Of a stretch of DNA of 64,000 bases, positions 13,380 through 28,300 are shown piece by piece. The first letter of the stretch is position 1, and every line of letters begins with the position of its first letter. The translations under genes were made by a program, and so were the position numbers. This stretch comes from Eremophila alpestris peregrina (lineage: Eukaryota > Chordata > Aves > Passeriformes > Alaudidae): the NCBI GenBank assembly GCA_009792885.1, contig WMCF01000015.1, positions 16,804,813 to 16,868,812 on the forward strand, read 5' to 3'. The notes below the pieces were generated by a model, which saw only the letters and a list, made by a program, of their open reading frames with translations, ran no database searches and had not been told where the DNA came from.

Positions 13380-16300
13380 CTGAAAAACAGAAAATAAAAA
13401 CTTAATTTCAAAACAATCCTAGCTTGACTGAACTGGATCAATCTTCTTAAACAAAATAATACTAGGGAATCATCAGTAAGGTATTAGAGAGGGTTAGGAG
13501 TGGGATTACTATTTAGCTCAGTACTTCTTCATCACTTTTAAATGAAAGGTAATCAAGTCTTCTAGAAAACACCTCACGGAGTTAAAGTCTGCTTCTCATT
13601 TATAATGAAGTACCTTGAGAAAATGCTAAGTTTTAAATTTTATGTGCCACCTTGTTATTTTGTGAGGTGTTGAGGTGGCTACTCACATTTCTATATATCT
13701 AGAAGCTATTTCTCCTCTGAGTTTTTGTTGCAAGCATTTCTGGATCTTATTTTGATACCTTAAGGAGCCTTATCTTCTCCTGCATAATTACTCTAAATGT
13801 CTCTGAATTATTTCCTGCTTAGAATGTTATAACTGAAATGTTATAACTGAGTAAGTGGTTCTTGGGGGGAAAAAAATTGTTTCCCCACAAAATCCACCAG
13901 GTACCTTCTAATTTTTTTGCTATACAATTCTAGTGCAACTTTATTTTCCACAAACAAAGCAAAGCAAGACACACACACACACACAGAGAAATTAATATCT
14001 GAAGATATGAGTATCTAATTATCTTATGAGGCCACATGATGATCACCTGTAATTTTAATCATGAACACTGAAATACAGTGCTGGATAAAAGTGTTACATT
14101 GAAGCATTACATTGAAGTGTTACATTGCATTTTTCAGCCACCTCAATTTAAGTATTTTCTCCCAATTAATAAAGCTAAGCTCTTAGCCAGTCCCCCACCA
14201 AGGGGAGTGGCTGACCTGATCATTGATCTGGTTTTGGTTTGTAGGGTTTAATAGCTTCTGACTGCACAGTTGTTCCCCTGACAAATTATGCACTTACTAA
14301 CATGTAAAATATTTGCTTCAGGTGCTGGTAGCAACTGGCACTGGGATTTATCCTAAGCTACTTGTAGTTGATTGAATGGAATTTTTACTTTTCAATACTC
14401 TGCAACAGATGCTATGTTCTGAAAAGAATATTCATAACCAGCTATCTTACCATTTTTGCAGCTTCATCCAAGTCATCACATGCAAGGATTTTGAGGCCAC
14501 TCGCTGTTATTAAAGCTTTGGCATCATCGACTCGTGTACCTTCAGAAACAGATAAAATGCCACTCTTATTGAACAGGAGATTACTACTACTACTACTACC
14601 ACCTACTGGTCTCATAGTTCTAGGAAGCCTGTTCCAAAAGTTAGTGAATAAATCTAGAAAACAACATTAGTAGTTAAAAAGCAGGAAGTCTCTTTTTATT
14701 AACTTGCCAATCCTCACCATCTAAATTCAAGGTTTGTTTTCTTTCCCCATTGACTTCAACTCACAGGCAGCTTGCTACACAGTATACAATCTCAGTAAAA
14801 CCTGTCAGTTAGAGAGAAATATATTCAAATATATATGAAGCACACTCACCTTGCAACCGTACCACAATTGGGATTTTTAGTTCCAAATCCTTTACTGCCA
14901 TAACGATGCCTTGTGCTATAACATCACATCTCATAATGCCACCAAAAATATTTACCAGAATAGCCAGTACCTACAGAATCAATGACAATATTCATATTAA
15001 AAATGGCCAGAGACACATCAGATGAAAGCAGCACACAGCCTTCAGCCTAAGGCTAATTCAAGCTCTTCAACTGTGTTAAGGGACTCTGCAAAAGACAAAA
15101 CATTTCTGTTCTACAGAACATCAGCAAACAAAGTACAGTTCTACAGAGTCTCATACAGCAGAGCAGTTACTCCAGGAAACTATTTGTCAACTATTTATCT
15201 TTCCATTGCTACCAGTACTCCAGCAGAGGTACCCCCACACCAGTAACTTCAGACAACTGACAACATGAAATTTTAAAAACTCATGCACGAGACCCTGTTT
15301 ACAGTTTACTTAAAAGCCAGCATGTTAGAGATAAGCTATTATACATTTTATTCAGGAGGGTTAAGCCAGCAGTTAAGGAAACTGCAGTCAAGTGGTAGAA
15401 AGGAAAAGTAAAAAGAACCATGGTCAGAGGTGAAAGATGAAACAGCACAAGTCAAAATGGGTAGACAGCCTTAGATGGCAAAGTGAACTGCCAAGACAAA
15501 ACACTCCTGTGCAACTGGTTATAAAGCATAATTTGGTTCCCATTATCTTGCAATTAGATAGTGGTCTGTGATTGTGTCCCTCATTTTGCTGGAAAAATGT
15601 GAAGAAAGAACAAGTCTTACGGGCTGATGGAGCTGGGGATGTTTAGCCTGGAGAAAAGGAGGCTCAGAGGGAACCTTATCACTCTCTACAATTGCCTGAA
15701 ATGATGTAGCAAGGAGGGGTCCTCTCCCCTCCCAAGTAACAAGCAGTAAGAGGAAATGGCTTCAAGTTGCACCAGGGGAGTTTTACATTGGATATTGGGA
15801 AAAATTTCTTCCCCAGAAGGGTTGTTAATAATTGGCACAGGCTGCCAAGGAAGTGGTTGAGTCACCAACCCTGAATATATTTAAGACTTGTAGACGTGGT
15901 GCTTAGAGACATGGTTTAGTGCAGGACTGGGCAGCATTAGATTTATGGTTGGACTCAGTCTTAAAGGTCTTTTCCAATCTAAATGATTAAATGATTCTGT
16001 AACACTCATTATGAGTCTTTCCAATGAGAAAGAGACTAAGCTCCTCTGGAACATCACTCACTATTTGTTTCTGGCCCTTTCCAAAGATGAGCAAGTGGTA
16101 CACAAAATTGTGGTGCAAAAGTAGCATACCATTAGCAGACCTCATAAATCATTCCCACCTTTTACAGTTACTCCTTTTAAAATAATTTTCTTTATTTTTA
16201 AAAAGCCCCAAACTGTCAGGCTCTCCCTGGGATAAGCATCTCTATGTAGACCATGAATCCAGCCTTCACATTATTTTTGGGGAAAGGCTCTTCCTCTAAT

Positions 16301-19300
16301 TTCAAGCAATTCATTATTTTAATAATATTCAAGCACTTCTCGTAAATTTTTAATAGGATAAACATTAAAGCCCTTCCAAGCCCCTTACAAAGTTATTTCA
16401 CCTTACATTAATAATCAGTACCTTAGAAACTTGTTTGTGCACAGCACAGCAAATATTCACCTCTACAACTCTACACGAAACACAAACCCAGTTGCAAAAC
16501 TGGTCCAGAAGGGAAAAAAAGTGGAAAACCACGGAATACTGCTTTCTGTTTAAATAGCAGACAGTGGGAGTTTCTGACTCCAAGATTTCTGGAAAGATTC
16601 AAATACAGCTGTAACTTCAACCAGAAGACACAAAACTGTCTACTCAGTACACAGCCAAAAACCGTACTATTTCAAAAGGTAAAAAAATTCAGTAAGATTA
16701 TTAGACCTCCTTCATCTGCACCAAGATTAAGCTAAGATTTCCATCTTCTTTCTTTCTAGTTCTGTGCTTATAAAACATGTTTCCTGGAGAACATGCACTA
16801 AGCATTGTCTTCCAAATCACAGCCTGTTTTAGAACTGTGTAGGACCTTGATATGCCAACTCTTCCCTCACCTTTTTATCAGAGGTAATAAGCTTAAAGGC
16901 TTCTGTCACTTGCTGCACTGTAGCACCACCACCAACATCAAGGAAGTTTGCTGGAGTTCCGCCGTGAAGTTTAATTATATCCATTGTGGCCATAGCTAAA
17001 CCAGCACCATTGACTACATGAGAATAAAGATAACATTTAGGAATTCAGTTTATAAATCCATTAGATCATTTAAAATTCTTTAAGTAGTACATACCTAAGC
17101 AGCCTATGTTTCCATCCAACCCTATATAGTTGAGATCTGCTTTTGCAGCATCCTTGTCTCTTTGGTCTTCCTGTGTCCAATCCTGCATATCAAAGATCTT
17201 CTTCTGACGATAAGCTGAATTGCTGTCAAAGTTTATCTTTGCATCCATACACATCACTGAAAGGGAAAAAACCTCCATTACTAACCATCATTTAATACTA
17301 GAGTAACAGCTCAACTGCTACATGAATGTGTTAAAGTAGGTTAAGTCAAACTTGGCAGCTAGGTCATGCAGGCCAAACACAAAGTTTTGGCTAAAAAGAC
17401 ACAGATACCACTGTAAATAAATACAAGATTCTTTACAGTTTCCACACATAGTCAGTTATGCACAAAAAGGAAAAATAACTGTTTCTTGAGACACTCTAAA
17501 CCCAAAAAAGCTTACAGCAAGCTGTTTGATAAATCTGGGCAAATTAGGTTTTCTCAGATGACACTGCAGCCTGGAAAAGAAGGGGGGTAAATGTACCACC
17601 ACAAGTAATTAGCACAAAACTAATCCTTGCAGAAGGTCTCAGACTTGAGGGTTTTTAAATCCATCTTAGTTTTTGCTTTTACAATAAACATATTTAATGT
17701 GTAAGTACACAGAAACACAATTTAAAAGTCTGAGTTGGAAGAAAAAGTGTTAGGAAAAAACACTTTTTTTTTTTTTAAGAAGTAAATTTACTTAAGATTT
17801 AGCAGAAAACCTACAGAATCCTTAACATCGGAACTACGTTTCTGTCAGTACAAGTGCATCAATTCATTTCTATCCCTCAGTGAAAATGATGTAAAAATAA
17901 CAAGGCACAAGAAACAGATGGAAAGACTGCTCTGTACTGATCACTTAAGCATTATTTTAAAAAAACACACAACACAAAAAAATCACCCCAGTAACAGTAA
18001 TTACACTTTGATGAAAGAGCTACACTCATATTTAAATTTCAAACTGTTGTATCTGAGTTCAAGTACAAATACTGTCTACAGGCTTATTTTTTGTAGAGTG
18101 GAATTGGCTGTGATTGAACATTAAATAACTATTCTGCAATCAGGTATCTTAAAAACCTGAGAAACACCAAGATATTACTTAAAGCCCTACAGCCTTTTAA
18201 TAAGTCACACTCCATCAGTTATTGTAATGCCTGAGTCATAAAGGCAGGAGATTTCTTGTAGTTGCTACTATTCTGGTTACTGTCACAGTACCAATTCTGG
18301 ATACATGAGATGGCTCAAGTTTCAATTTATGAATTTTGAAAAGACCTGATTTCCAGGAATGCCTTATCCTGGGTACATGTCCTCCTTATTAAAAAATTTT
18401 AAAATTAAAAAAGGAAGTTACTTACACTTAAAACCATACTTAGCAATTAAGAGGAGATTCCTACTGTATTTAGATTCTCAAATATATCTGCTTTATTAAA
18501 TTTGTTTCTCAACACACCATGTTAATACTAACGCCTCTTGCTGTATATAGCTGAAGTTTTATCAGTGTGAAGCAACCAAGATTTACAAAAATGTCAAGGT
18601 GTTACATGAAGAGAATGAATAAGAAACATTACCAACTCCTGATGCATCTTCCACCATAGGATTTATTTCTATCATGGTAGCATCATATTTCAGAAAGAGA
18701 TTGTATAATTTGATCATATTTTCAGCAGCTTCATCCACCAGATTAGGAGGAAATCCCATTTTCTGGGCAAGCTGAAAGTAAAAGAATGGTTACTGTTAAC
18801 TCATGTTCGGTGTCTCAGTTTAGCAATTCCTTCAATGTCATTTGAATTTGTAGATGTAGAACCTGCCCTGTCTACTGGGGGGAAAAAACCAAACTCACTC
18901 TTTGGTCTGAATAGATTGTTTTCAATACAGAATACTGCTCTTACGCTAAAAAAGAGCTAGTAAAAATTTACCATGATATGCCTTTGCACAGCTGTGTAAA
19001 AGCTAGATAAAGTACTGCCATGCAGTTGGATTTACACTGCTTTACCTGAAAATACTTAAATATCTAGTTCAGATCTGTTTCAAACAAGGGTTTAAGACAA
19101 CTCAGCAGGATGAATGCACACACCCTTTACAAAAATTAGAAGCAACCCTCTCATCCTCAGTAATGTGTACCTTCCCACATTAACAATTACCCTGACAGCT
19201 TGCTCCTTTTTGATGCCTTCTACTATATCGATGGGTTCCTTAATTATTGCCTCAGGATTCTCTGCAGCAACATCTTCAATATTAACACCACCCTGGGAAC

Positions 19301-22300
19301 TGCCTATCAGCACAGGACCCTAGAACAAAAAGGAAAAAAAAAAAGCATAAGTACTTTTATACTACACAATTGAAACTTAAGTTCTTCCCATAAGACACTT
19401 CACAGCAACAAAACCTTTTTTTTTGGAAGATTGAGCATTTTTCTCATATGCTCTGAGAGAATGTTACTATCTACTTAATACCTCCATATAAAACCTTTTA
19501 AAAGTATTTTCCAAATGTTGAAGTGTAAATCAGGTCCACTTCCTTTTAGCAAGGAAAAATTTCATCTGTAAAGCAACAGCAAAACAATTAACACAGACAT
19601 ACTATTTTTAAATTTTGATAGAAAGATTCATCTTCATAATCACACACATTTTATCTTTTAGGTGTGACCAGAGAAAGTGTCACTACTTTCTCACCTCTAC
19701 CTTCTCCACTCACTCCTACACAAACACAGATCGAATGCCAGGCACTCATTTATTCATTCTGCCATGCTCCAGCTCCAAGGACAAATGGAGGTCTGCAGAG
19801 CTTAGTGACAAATTACTGCAAACCATACCTGTTCAGTAGGACCACACTGAAAGTCACAGCAAAACAAAACAGCACTCAATTATTCATTAATAAAAGAAAT
19901 AAAAAAACCAGAATTGACAGCATTTGCAGCTGAGTTTATTTTTTAAAAAGCCAAATCTCAACAAAAACATGAAAGACTCACTAACATGGAACCTAAAAAT
20001 CTCTCCTCCAGTTCACAGTAAAGACATACTTGGATCCCTTCAATCAATCTTCCCTTATCTTCCCTTATTACCCATGCATGGATTATGACCATGGGTGTAC
20101 TAAGGCAGAATTTCCTATCAGCAGAACTCAAAGATTAAATAGCTTTATAACTGTTGACAATTAATTGTAGAAAATGTGACTCTGCTTCAGAGAACATGTT
20201 TAATAACCACACCACTCCCCTCCCATTACCATCCTTCCAAATGGAAATACATGGCTGGCAAATTATCTTGCATCTAATAGCAAGGTTCAACTCAATGAAC
20301 ATTTTTGGTTATTCTTATCTTGAATATTCAGTAAGCTACAAAGTGACCATAAAATAACTCACTGTTTCATAGAATTGACTGAAGTAAGCAGTTTTGCTTA
20401 AAACACAAACTCCTGCTGGCAAATCATATCCAAGCCATAAAGTTCCAGTTTCAGCTGACAATTTTGACCATAGTTCCCCTCCTCAAAGGAAGACGTTTGC
20501 AGCAACATCAGGAATAAATACTGTGTGCTATTCAACCTTCACACTTCCTTCTTTTGAAAGGCATTTCCTCATCCTAAGCATCCTATGCAAGTTACAGTCA
20601 TTACAAGCACATCTAAAAACACAACTTATAAACTCAGCAGTAAAAATAATGCACATCCCTATTAAAAGGCAACAAGCCACACAGTGTGATCAATATATGC
20701 TAATAAGATTTATCTTTTATACAAGAGCAAGAACAAGTCATGAAAACATGTTTCCCTTCTTTATCTAATTTGCTTCATTCAGTTTTATTTCCATAAGCAC
20801 CCTTGCTTACTGCTTACACAATTTTAAGAGTCTAAAATCTGCTCATTTACAGCATTTTAATGCCACCTTGTGGTGTACGGTAACACTGGAATCTTCCCTG
20901 CTCTATTCCAGCACACATCACAGTGGAGGTGCCCAAGTCACATAATTCAACACAACTGATACTCTCCTACCAAAAAGAACACTACAGAGGAAGAACCAAT
21001 ATTTAATTCGTAATGTGGTTACCAAAAAAAAAAAAAGAGAGAGTAAAACTAATTTTCTCATTCCTCCACAGGAAATTATTTCATTCATACTTAAAGATCC
21101 CCTAATTACCAAAACCAGTACCTCTGCAAACTCATCAGCATCTGAACAGATCAAACCCAGTTTTTCTGAGCTTCAGCAAATAAAGTTGCAAGATCTGCTC
21201 CAAACCCTGGCTTCATTAAAGTTACTTAGCAATTCATGTTCTGTGCTCCAAATAGAACACTTGTCTGTCAGAAAACACTGACACATTTCAGTAACCACAT
21301 TTGAATTGTAGCCTAAAAACTACATACCCACACATACAGCCCATACATGCAGAAAAGACTGGCTTTCACTTTCCTGAAAGCTCTGAAGACAAACTTCTAG
21401 GCCTAAATCTTCCTACCTGTTTCCTGGAGAGCATTAGTATAAGACAGCTACTAGCACTCTCAAAATCAAGGGACACACCAGTGCACCTCTAGGAACCATC
21501 ACGAATTGGAGAAGAAGAATGCTGGATTTATGCAGAACCATTTTGCTCCTCCACAACATGGTCACTTACCTTGTTTCTGACACTCAAAAACAGGGTGTAC
21601 ATGCACACATATAGCTGTGTTTTTAAACTAAATTGCATAATCTGGTAGGAAAATGAAAATTAAAACCAAAATGAAAATTACCCCCTTATTCTACCCATCT
21701 CCCCTTTGGCCATGTGACTCTGAAATTCAGTTGGGGCCACCAATACTCATTTATTATTCTGGAAATTCAAATTGTAGCATTACATCTTTACAGCATTTAA
21801 AAACAAAGTCAATCATATAGTCAGATATACTGGAAAACAAAATATAGCTTGTATGCTTCTGATTTTCAAAAGCAAGTGAACAGTACAGTAAACAGTTTTG
21901 TTGATTTTTTTAAAGTTCAGTTTTAACAAATTAATTAGCTTACTTCTATTTCTAATATTACTCACTTGAAAAGACCTTTCCATTGTTATTGCAAAATAGT
22001 ATTCTCTCCTGGGATATCTGCGCTCACAGATAAATACTTGATTGCATATCCTGCCCTTCTCTCCTGTCTGCTTGGTAAACAACTTCTTTCCAATCATTTG
22101 GGAGGAGACAGCTTTTGCTTCTTCTGGACTAGAATAAAAGAGGCTCAGTATGTGACAAAGAAACTGCTGTAAAAACAGAAGGAGCATTAAAAAAATCTTA
22201 TTTTTTGTTACTTTAAGGTTAATAATTTAAACACTGGTTTTAAAGAAAGCAATAGGTTCAATCCATAATGTGAAACATTGAGGTTTTTCCACTTGGTTGG

Positions 22301-25300
22301 ATAATTTAGAAAGAACTTACGAAAAGACTATTTTCACTCCTCCTTTGAGGCCACCTTCAAATGTTCCTTTTCCTCTACCACCAGCTAAAACCTGTGCTTT
22401 TACCACAAGATCCTTTGAACCTAGAACAAAAGAAAACCCAAGAATTTGTCATCTGTGACTACTAAAACAAATTGCTTCAGCTAGAATAACAAAGGCTGCT
22501 TTAATTTTATCCCCCCTTCCCCACGCCCATCATTAAAAACACACACACGTGATTCAAAGACTATATTGTAATTCACACAGATTGTTCCAAGAATCTCAAA
22601 TAATCCACAGTTTGCATCTTTAGGCTGTTCTGTGAACAAACTTTGGTGAGTTAGTATCCAAAAATGCTGGTGTTCTGATCATCTTTAATAGGTGTTGGAG
22701 TCATGGATGATTAAGAACCCAGTAAGAAAACAGCATCTCATAGATAATTAATAAGAAGAAACTGAGTATCTGACCCACCATATGCAAGGTTCTCCTCAAA
22801 CTGCTACAAATACCTTGTACCTGTAAGCCATTACAATGATATGTAACTACAGCACTTACCCAAGTCATCTTGGCAGGTCCACTCTGGCTTCCATCTAGCA
22901 GAGCACTAATGCATAAGCTTGAGTGCTTTGCAGAAGTCAGAGCCCTAAACAAACCCACTATTCTTCCCAGAGCAGGCAAAGTAAGCCCTTCAGTTGGCTT
23001 TGATGGTTTAAGAATCCTTTACAAAATATTCTTTTAGGTAAGGGAAACTGGTCATTTGAGTTTAAAAAGTAAAGCATGAGAATATAACAAAAATCAACTG
23101 GGATATTCTGAATTGTCATTGCAAGACAAAAAAAGCAAAGAAAAAGAGTTCATCAAGTCATTTAGGGCAACTAAAGAAAAAAACCTGAAGTTCTGAGTTG
23201 TTGTTCAAGTTCACTTACACAGAGTACAGACAGCAGCTAGACTGTAAGATGTTAAGAACTGCCCCATTGGCATTGTCCAACACATCCCACTTTTTCTAAT
23301 GCCACCATCAGCTGAGCCACTCTGGTCTTTACAAGCGAAAAAAGAACTTGCTCTTCCTTTGGATGTTAAAAGGGAAATGCCTATGTAAAATTACAGTACT
23401 CAAGAAGAACTACATAAACTGAGGAAGGTTATTACAGACACAAAATTGTGTTGGTTCCTATTCTGACCTGTGTCCTGCCTGGGCAGGTAAACTAAACTCA
23501 AACTGTATCAACAAGCTAGGGTGGCTGTAAGTAGAAGACTCAAGTCACTCCTCCCAATTAGCTATCTGTTGATTTTACTTCTTGAATGTCTACCTAACAA
23601 CAGATCTTTGAATTCACACATGATTTTAAAGCTCTTTTGCAAAAGAGGCATGAAGGTTATAAATACACAAGTATATATTGATTTACTACAGTCTATGATT
23701 CTAATATTTCATTCAGTTCCTGAAGATAACTATTTTTTACTGGTAATCAAGTTAACATACTTTATAGAAGTCACACAAGACAACTTTTATGCAATTACTT
23801 TAAGTACAAAGCTTGTTTTCCATTTCCTACACTAAGTCCAGAAGATAAAAAGCTGCAACTACAGAGAAGTTTTCAGAAAAGCCATGAAGTTCACCCACAC
23901 TTTCTTTGCAGCAATTATTCCTCCTAGCAACAAACAGCAGAACCTGAACAAGTCAAATGAGATCCCAACTAAAGCTCTAGTAAGATCTCAGCTGGAACAT
24001 ATTTAGCTCTGGGCATAAAAGTAAATTGGTAACTAAGATGATCACTGAAATTAAGAGATTCCCTTACAAGAAATGAGCTTAGCACATCCTTAAATCAATC
24101 AAAGGAGAAGAAAGCAAGAACATGATTATGGTCTTCAACCATACCTGTAATGGACAGAGCAGGAACACACGACTACATGTACATCATTTATTCTGGTTTC
24201 TGCTCGACACCAGCCAAAAACAAAGGCCATCTACCAAGGCAGTCAGTTTTTTAAAAGTGCAAGAGAAAAAGACCCTTCTTTACACAAAATATAATGAAGC
24301 CTGCCAGGAGATGTGAAGGAAGAATGGAAGACTCAAAAGGAACTGGGCAGAGGTATTCTCTCTGATATTCTTCAGACAAAAAATATGAATGCTGTGGGGA
24401 AATGAGGAGTAATGAACTGCAGAAAATAGGCAGGCTAAGAATTGCCCTAAATAGTATGTTCTTTTGTTCTTAGGCAGAGTAGTGGGCTAAATACACCACT
24501 GCCCTGAGCCTGGAAGATATTCCTTAAAAATGTTGTTATTATTATGCATTATAATATTTTGTCAACATACAGACATCCAAAAGAGTGTGAGAAAGACAAC
24601 TTTTAATTTTTCTCAATCAGTTTTGGCCATAACATCATTGGACTAATCCTTATGCAACAACTGAGTCATTAAATGAGCAGATTACTAATGATCTGTAAAT
24701 TGTTTTCCTCTAGCACTGCAACCTAGCTGCTTGATTGCATAAACAAGTTCAAGGTTTATTTGAGCAGCTATGCTAACAAACAATTAAGCTGCACAGATGT
24801 ACCTGAAACAAATTTAAGATAGTGCATCCCAAGAAAACCATAACCCATCATGCAGACAGTCCATTGTTCAATAAGCATTTTTTCCCGCAGCTCCTATTGA
24901 AAATGACTCTAAAACAAGAGGAAGTGTTTGGTCACACATCTCATCTACAGTGTTCCAGCAGCAGCACTGTCACATAATCTGACACGACAAAGAACTACTG
25001 ATACACAGTAACCCAAGAAAAAAATTTGGAAACTAGCAGCTACCATAGCTTTTTACTCAGTATCATGAGTCCTGCCCTTGTGTGGCTTTGAAATACTGCT
25101 AGGCTTGTGTTTCAATGAGAAATAGCAGTTTCTGCCCTGGAGCAGATACCCACACACAGTTTATGCCAGCAAACACGCCACCACAGAAGTCCCATCCTGC
25201 CTCCAGCCCTCAGCTTTTCACTCCAGCCTCATTTCTTGTGCCAGTAGAAGCACTTATGCTATCCTGTCTTGAAGCACATCAGAAGAGTGATTCCCTGAAG

Positions 25301-28300
25301 GCAGAAGTGCATCCAGCAGACAGACAGTGCTTCTGCAGACTTGTGCACCATGTGACAGGCACATGTACACAGGAACTTCAGTGGGCAGGACTTCAGCTTT
25401 CAGCAGCAGTTACAAGTTCTAAAGCCTTAACACAGGGCACCAGAACACCAGAACAACTCGAGAGGCCAAGCAAACTAAAGGCCAATGCACGAATCTCAGA
25501 ACAAGCATCTGGTAAGCATCACAATTCCATGTTAATGGCAGTCAGCCCTATGAGCACATATAAGTACAACGGCCTGAAAAAACTAGGAAATGCTTAGAAA
25601 ATTAAGAGTAGATACCAATGAGAACAGGTGTCTGAAATCAGAACACTGACTTAGCATTTATCTGTTCAGGACAACAAAAATCTATACATTTACCAACACC
25701 ACAGGTTCCACCTTCAACAATCATTTATTAACCAGTTATACAGGCAGCAAACAAAACCATATTCACTTCTATCAATACTAATGTTTATTTCTTGGAAGGA
25801 ATAATTTCTGATTCTATAACTTAAGCTTTCAAACTGGGAGAGGGATCAATTCATGCAGGCAAGCAGAAAGACATACATGTAAAACAGAATCTTCTAATAA
25901 GCTTATTCAGAGGCAAGAAGGGTCATTGTTCCACTGTATCTCTGAAGTTTCCTGTGCTAGTGGAAAGTCCAATGATTACAGCAGCCAGGCCTGATTAAAA
26001 TGTTCTGCTTTACAACTTTCCATTTTGACTTTTGTCAAATCACATTAATTGGCACTTCTCTGCCCAATATTATCTGTAGCAGAGGTACTGCTTCCCACAT
26101 GTTACAGACCCGTTCCAAACAACCATGCAAGCCTAATTCCAACAACACAGACAACAGTAAAGGGCAGTCAGTGACAGGTTAGTAACACAAGTGTCAATCA
26201 AGTTCTCAACTACCATTCAACTGCAAACATATCCTGGGAAAGACAGAGACCTCTAACTTTTGCTTCAGTCTGTATTTCGAAGTTCTTGTACCAAAAAAAA
26301 TAACCCTCCATTTATAACACAAGCTAATTTTTTCTTGTTGCACGGATACAAAAAAACTAAGTTTAAACAATACAGGTGTATTTACTGGCAATAGTAAGAA
26401 AGATGAGTTTGTAACTAATAACAGGAATGTCAACATAAATTATATGCTGGCACTAATTCTGTCAACAGAGCAGAGAATCTCTTCAGAATACACTGTCTAC
26501 ATTTCATTAGTAAGTACAGCTATGGTGAATTTTAACTTCAAAATTACATTTTTTCAGCATTCTAAACTTTTGAGTGTTAGAAGACTCATTGCATGCAATT
26601 CAAAAGTATAACTATTGAAATAATTATGTGCCAGGAATCATCATACTTTCACTGAAAGGACCATACCAGTCAGGAGACTGAACTGTTTTGCTATTACAAA
26701 ATATCTTCAACACAAATACTTTCTGACATTAATCAAATGCATCAAGTTCGTCATCAGCTCACAAGACAGGTTTGGTTTTGGCAACAGCTTAAGTCAAGCA
26801 ATTAAAATACAGAGGTCAAAATTTGAATGTGCTGGTTATACAGGTTTAATTAGTGAATTATCATCAACAATATGTTTTGATGTTTTAACGTCAAAGGAGT
26901 GAAGTCCTACAGAAGAAAGCAAAGACTGAAGCAAAACGTAAGATTCAGATGCCAAAAAAATAACATTTGCCAGAACGTAAGTAAATGTTTGGTTTCTAAA
27001 CTACTACTGCTGTTTATACCTAGAGATTTCAACCAGTTAAGTAGGAACATAATTGCGTGGGTTTTTTAACACCTGGGGGATTTCAGCTTAAGTTTGCCAC
27101 CTTAGATCATTATCTATGTCCTAGAGCAACTGCATAAATGCTCTGGAGTTTCAGACAACCTTAAAGACATCAGGAACATACATAACTGCCCAACAAGGAA
27201 AACTGATAATGGCAAAACAACCAAAAAAATACTATAAATAAAAGTATGACAGACATGAGTTTTCACTATGACACAGACTAGAAAACCCCAAAAAGTTAAA
27301 TCAGACAGCCAAGGTGGGTGTGGCATACCATCCCAGCTTTTTGCCACAGTGCCTGGAACATGTCATTTGAAGAGCTAAGAAAGAAAAAGCTAGCACTTTA
27401 CCTAGAAAATAATTGCACACATGGTACTAAGCTTTGATTTCTGACTAAATCAAGCCTGGGATCAAAAATTCTATTTATTAATCTACCCAGGTTTATACAT
27501 TACTTTTTAAAGGTTTTGGGGTTTTTTTTTTATAAGACACAAGTTGTATTTTTAAGGAACAGATGGAAAAATAAACAACGCTGAGAAGTACTTAAAAGAT
27601 TTTAGTAACATTGAAAAAAATCTAAAAGGTCTGAAAAAAAAAAATCTATTTATCACATAACTGTCAGCAGGAATACAGCCAAGCCAATTACTGGAGCCAT
27701 TCTGTAGAAAGCATACCAAAACAAAACATGGAGCTGTACTGGATCTCTTAAACTGCAACAGCAAAAGTACCAGCTTGATTCCAGGAGCTTTCAGTCTCCT
27801 TTCAAGAACTCTGATGTAGAAAGGTGAAATGTTTTGCACTCACTCTCTCAACACCTCCTATTTTATACAGCTTTATACTTTACTAAAATTTGACAATCTG
27901 CCATGCACATAAAGCTGTGGAATTCATTACCTGAAAACCCAACAAAACCACCAGCACACAAAAGCAGCTTCAAGATTTGAACATCTTAAAAAGTCTTACT
28001 TCTCAAATCATCATGAATAGAAATATATGCTACTAAAAAAAAAAACCTCAGACAAGCACAAAACATGTCACTGCCTTCCATTCAACTGTTAAACTGTTAC
28101 CAGAGGTATCAGGAAGCATCAAAACTTGAGTTACAACAATACGTTGCACCTATGGAAGTGCCTCTTAACAAACAGCAATGTTCATTTCAAATAGTGCATT
28201 CTGCTGAGCTATCTGCCATGACACTGATCAAGCATCTATTCACTAAACAGGTTCATTAGTCATGTTTTTGATAACACACACATATCAGCTTCTCAATCAG

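Noticed and set aside
25115..25597. 160-codon plus-strand frame in SUCLA2 intron 2
   Set aside because: No recognisable family, signal or repeat. One frame of this length is expected by chance in 64 kb.
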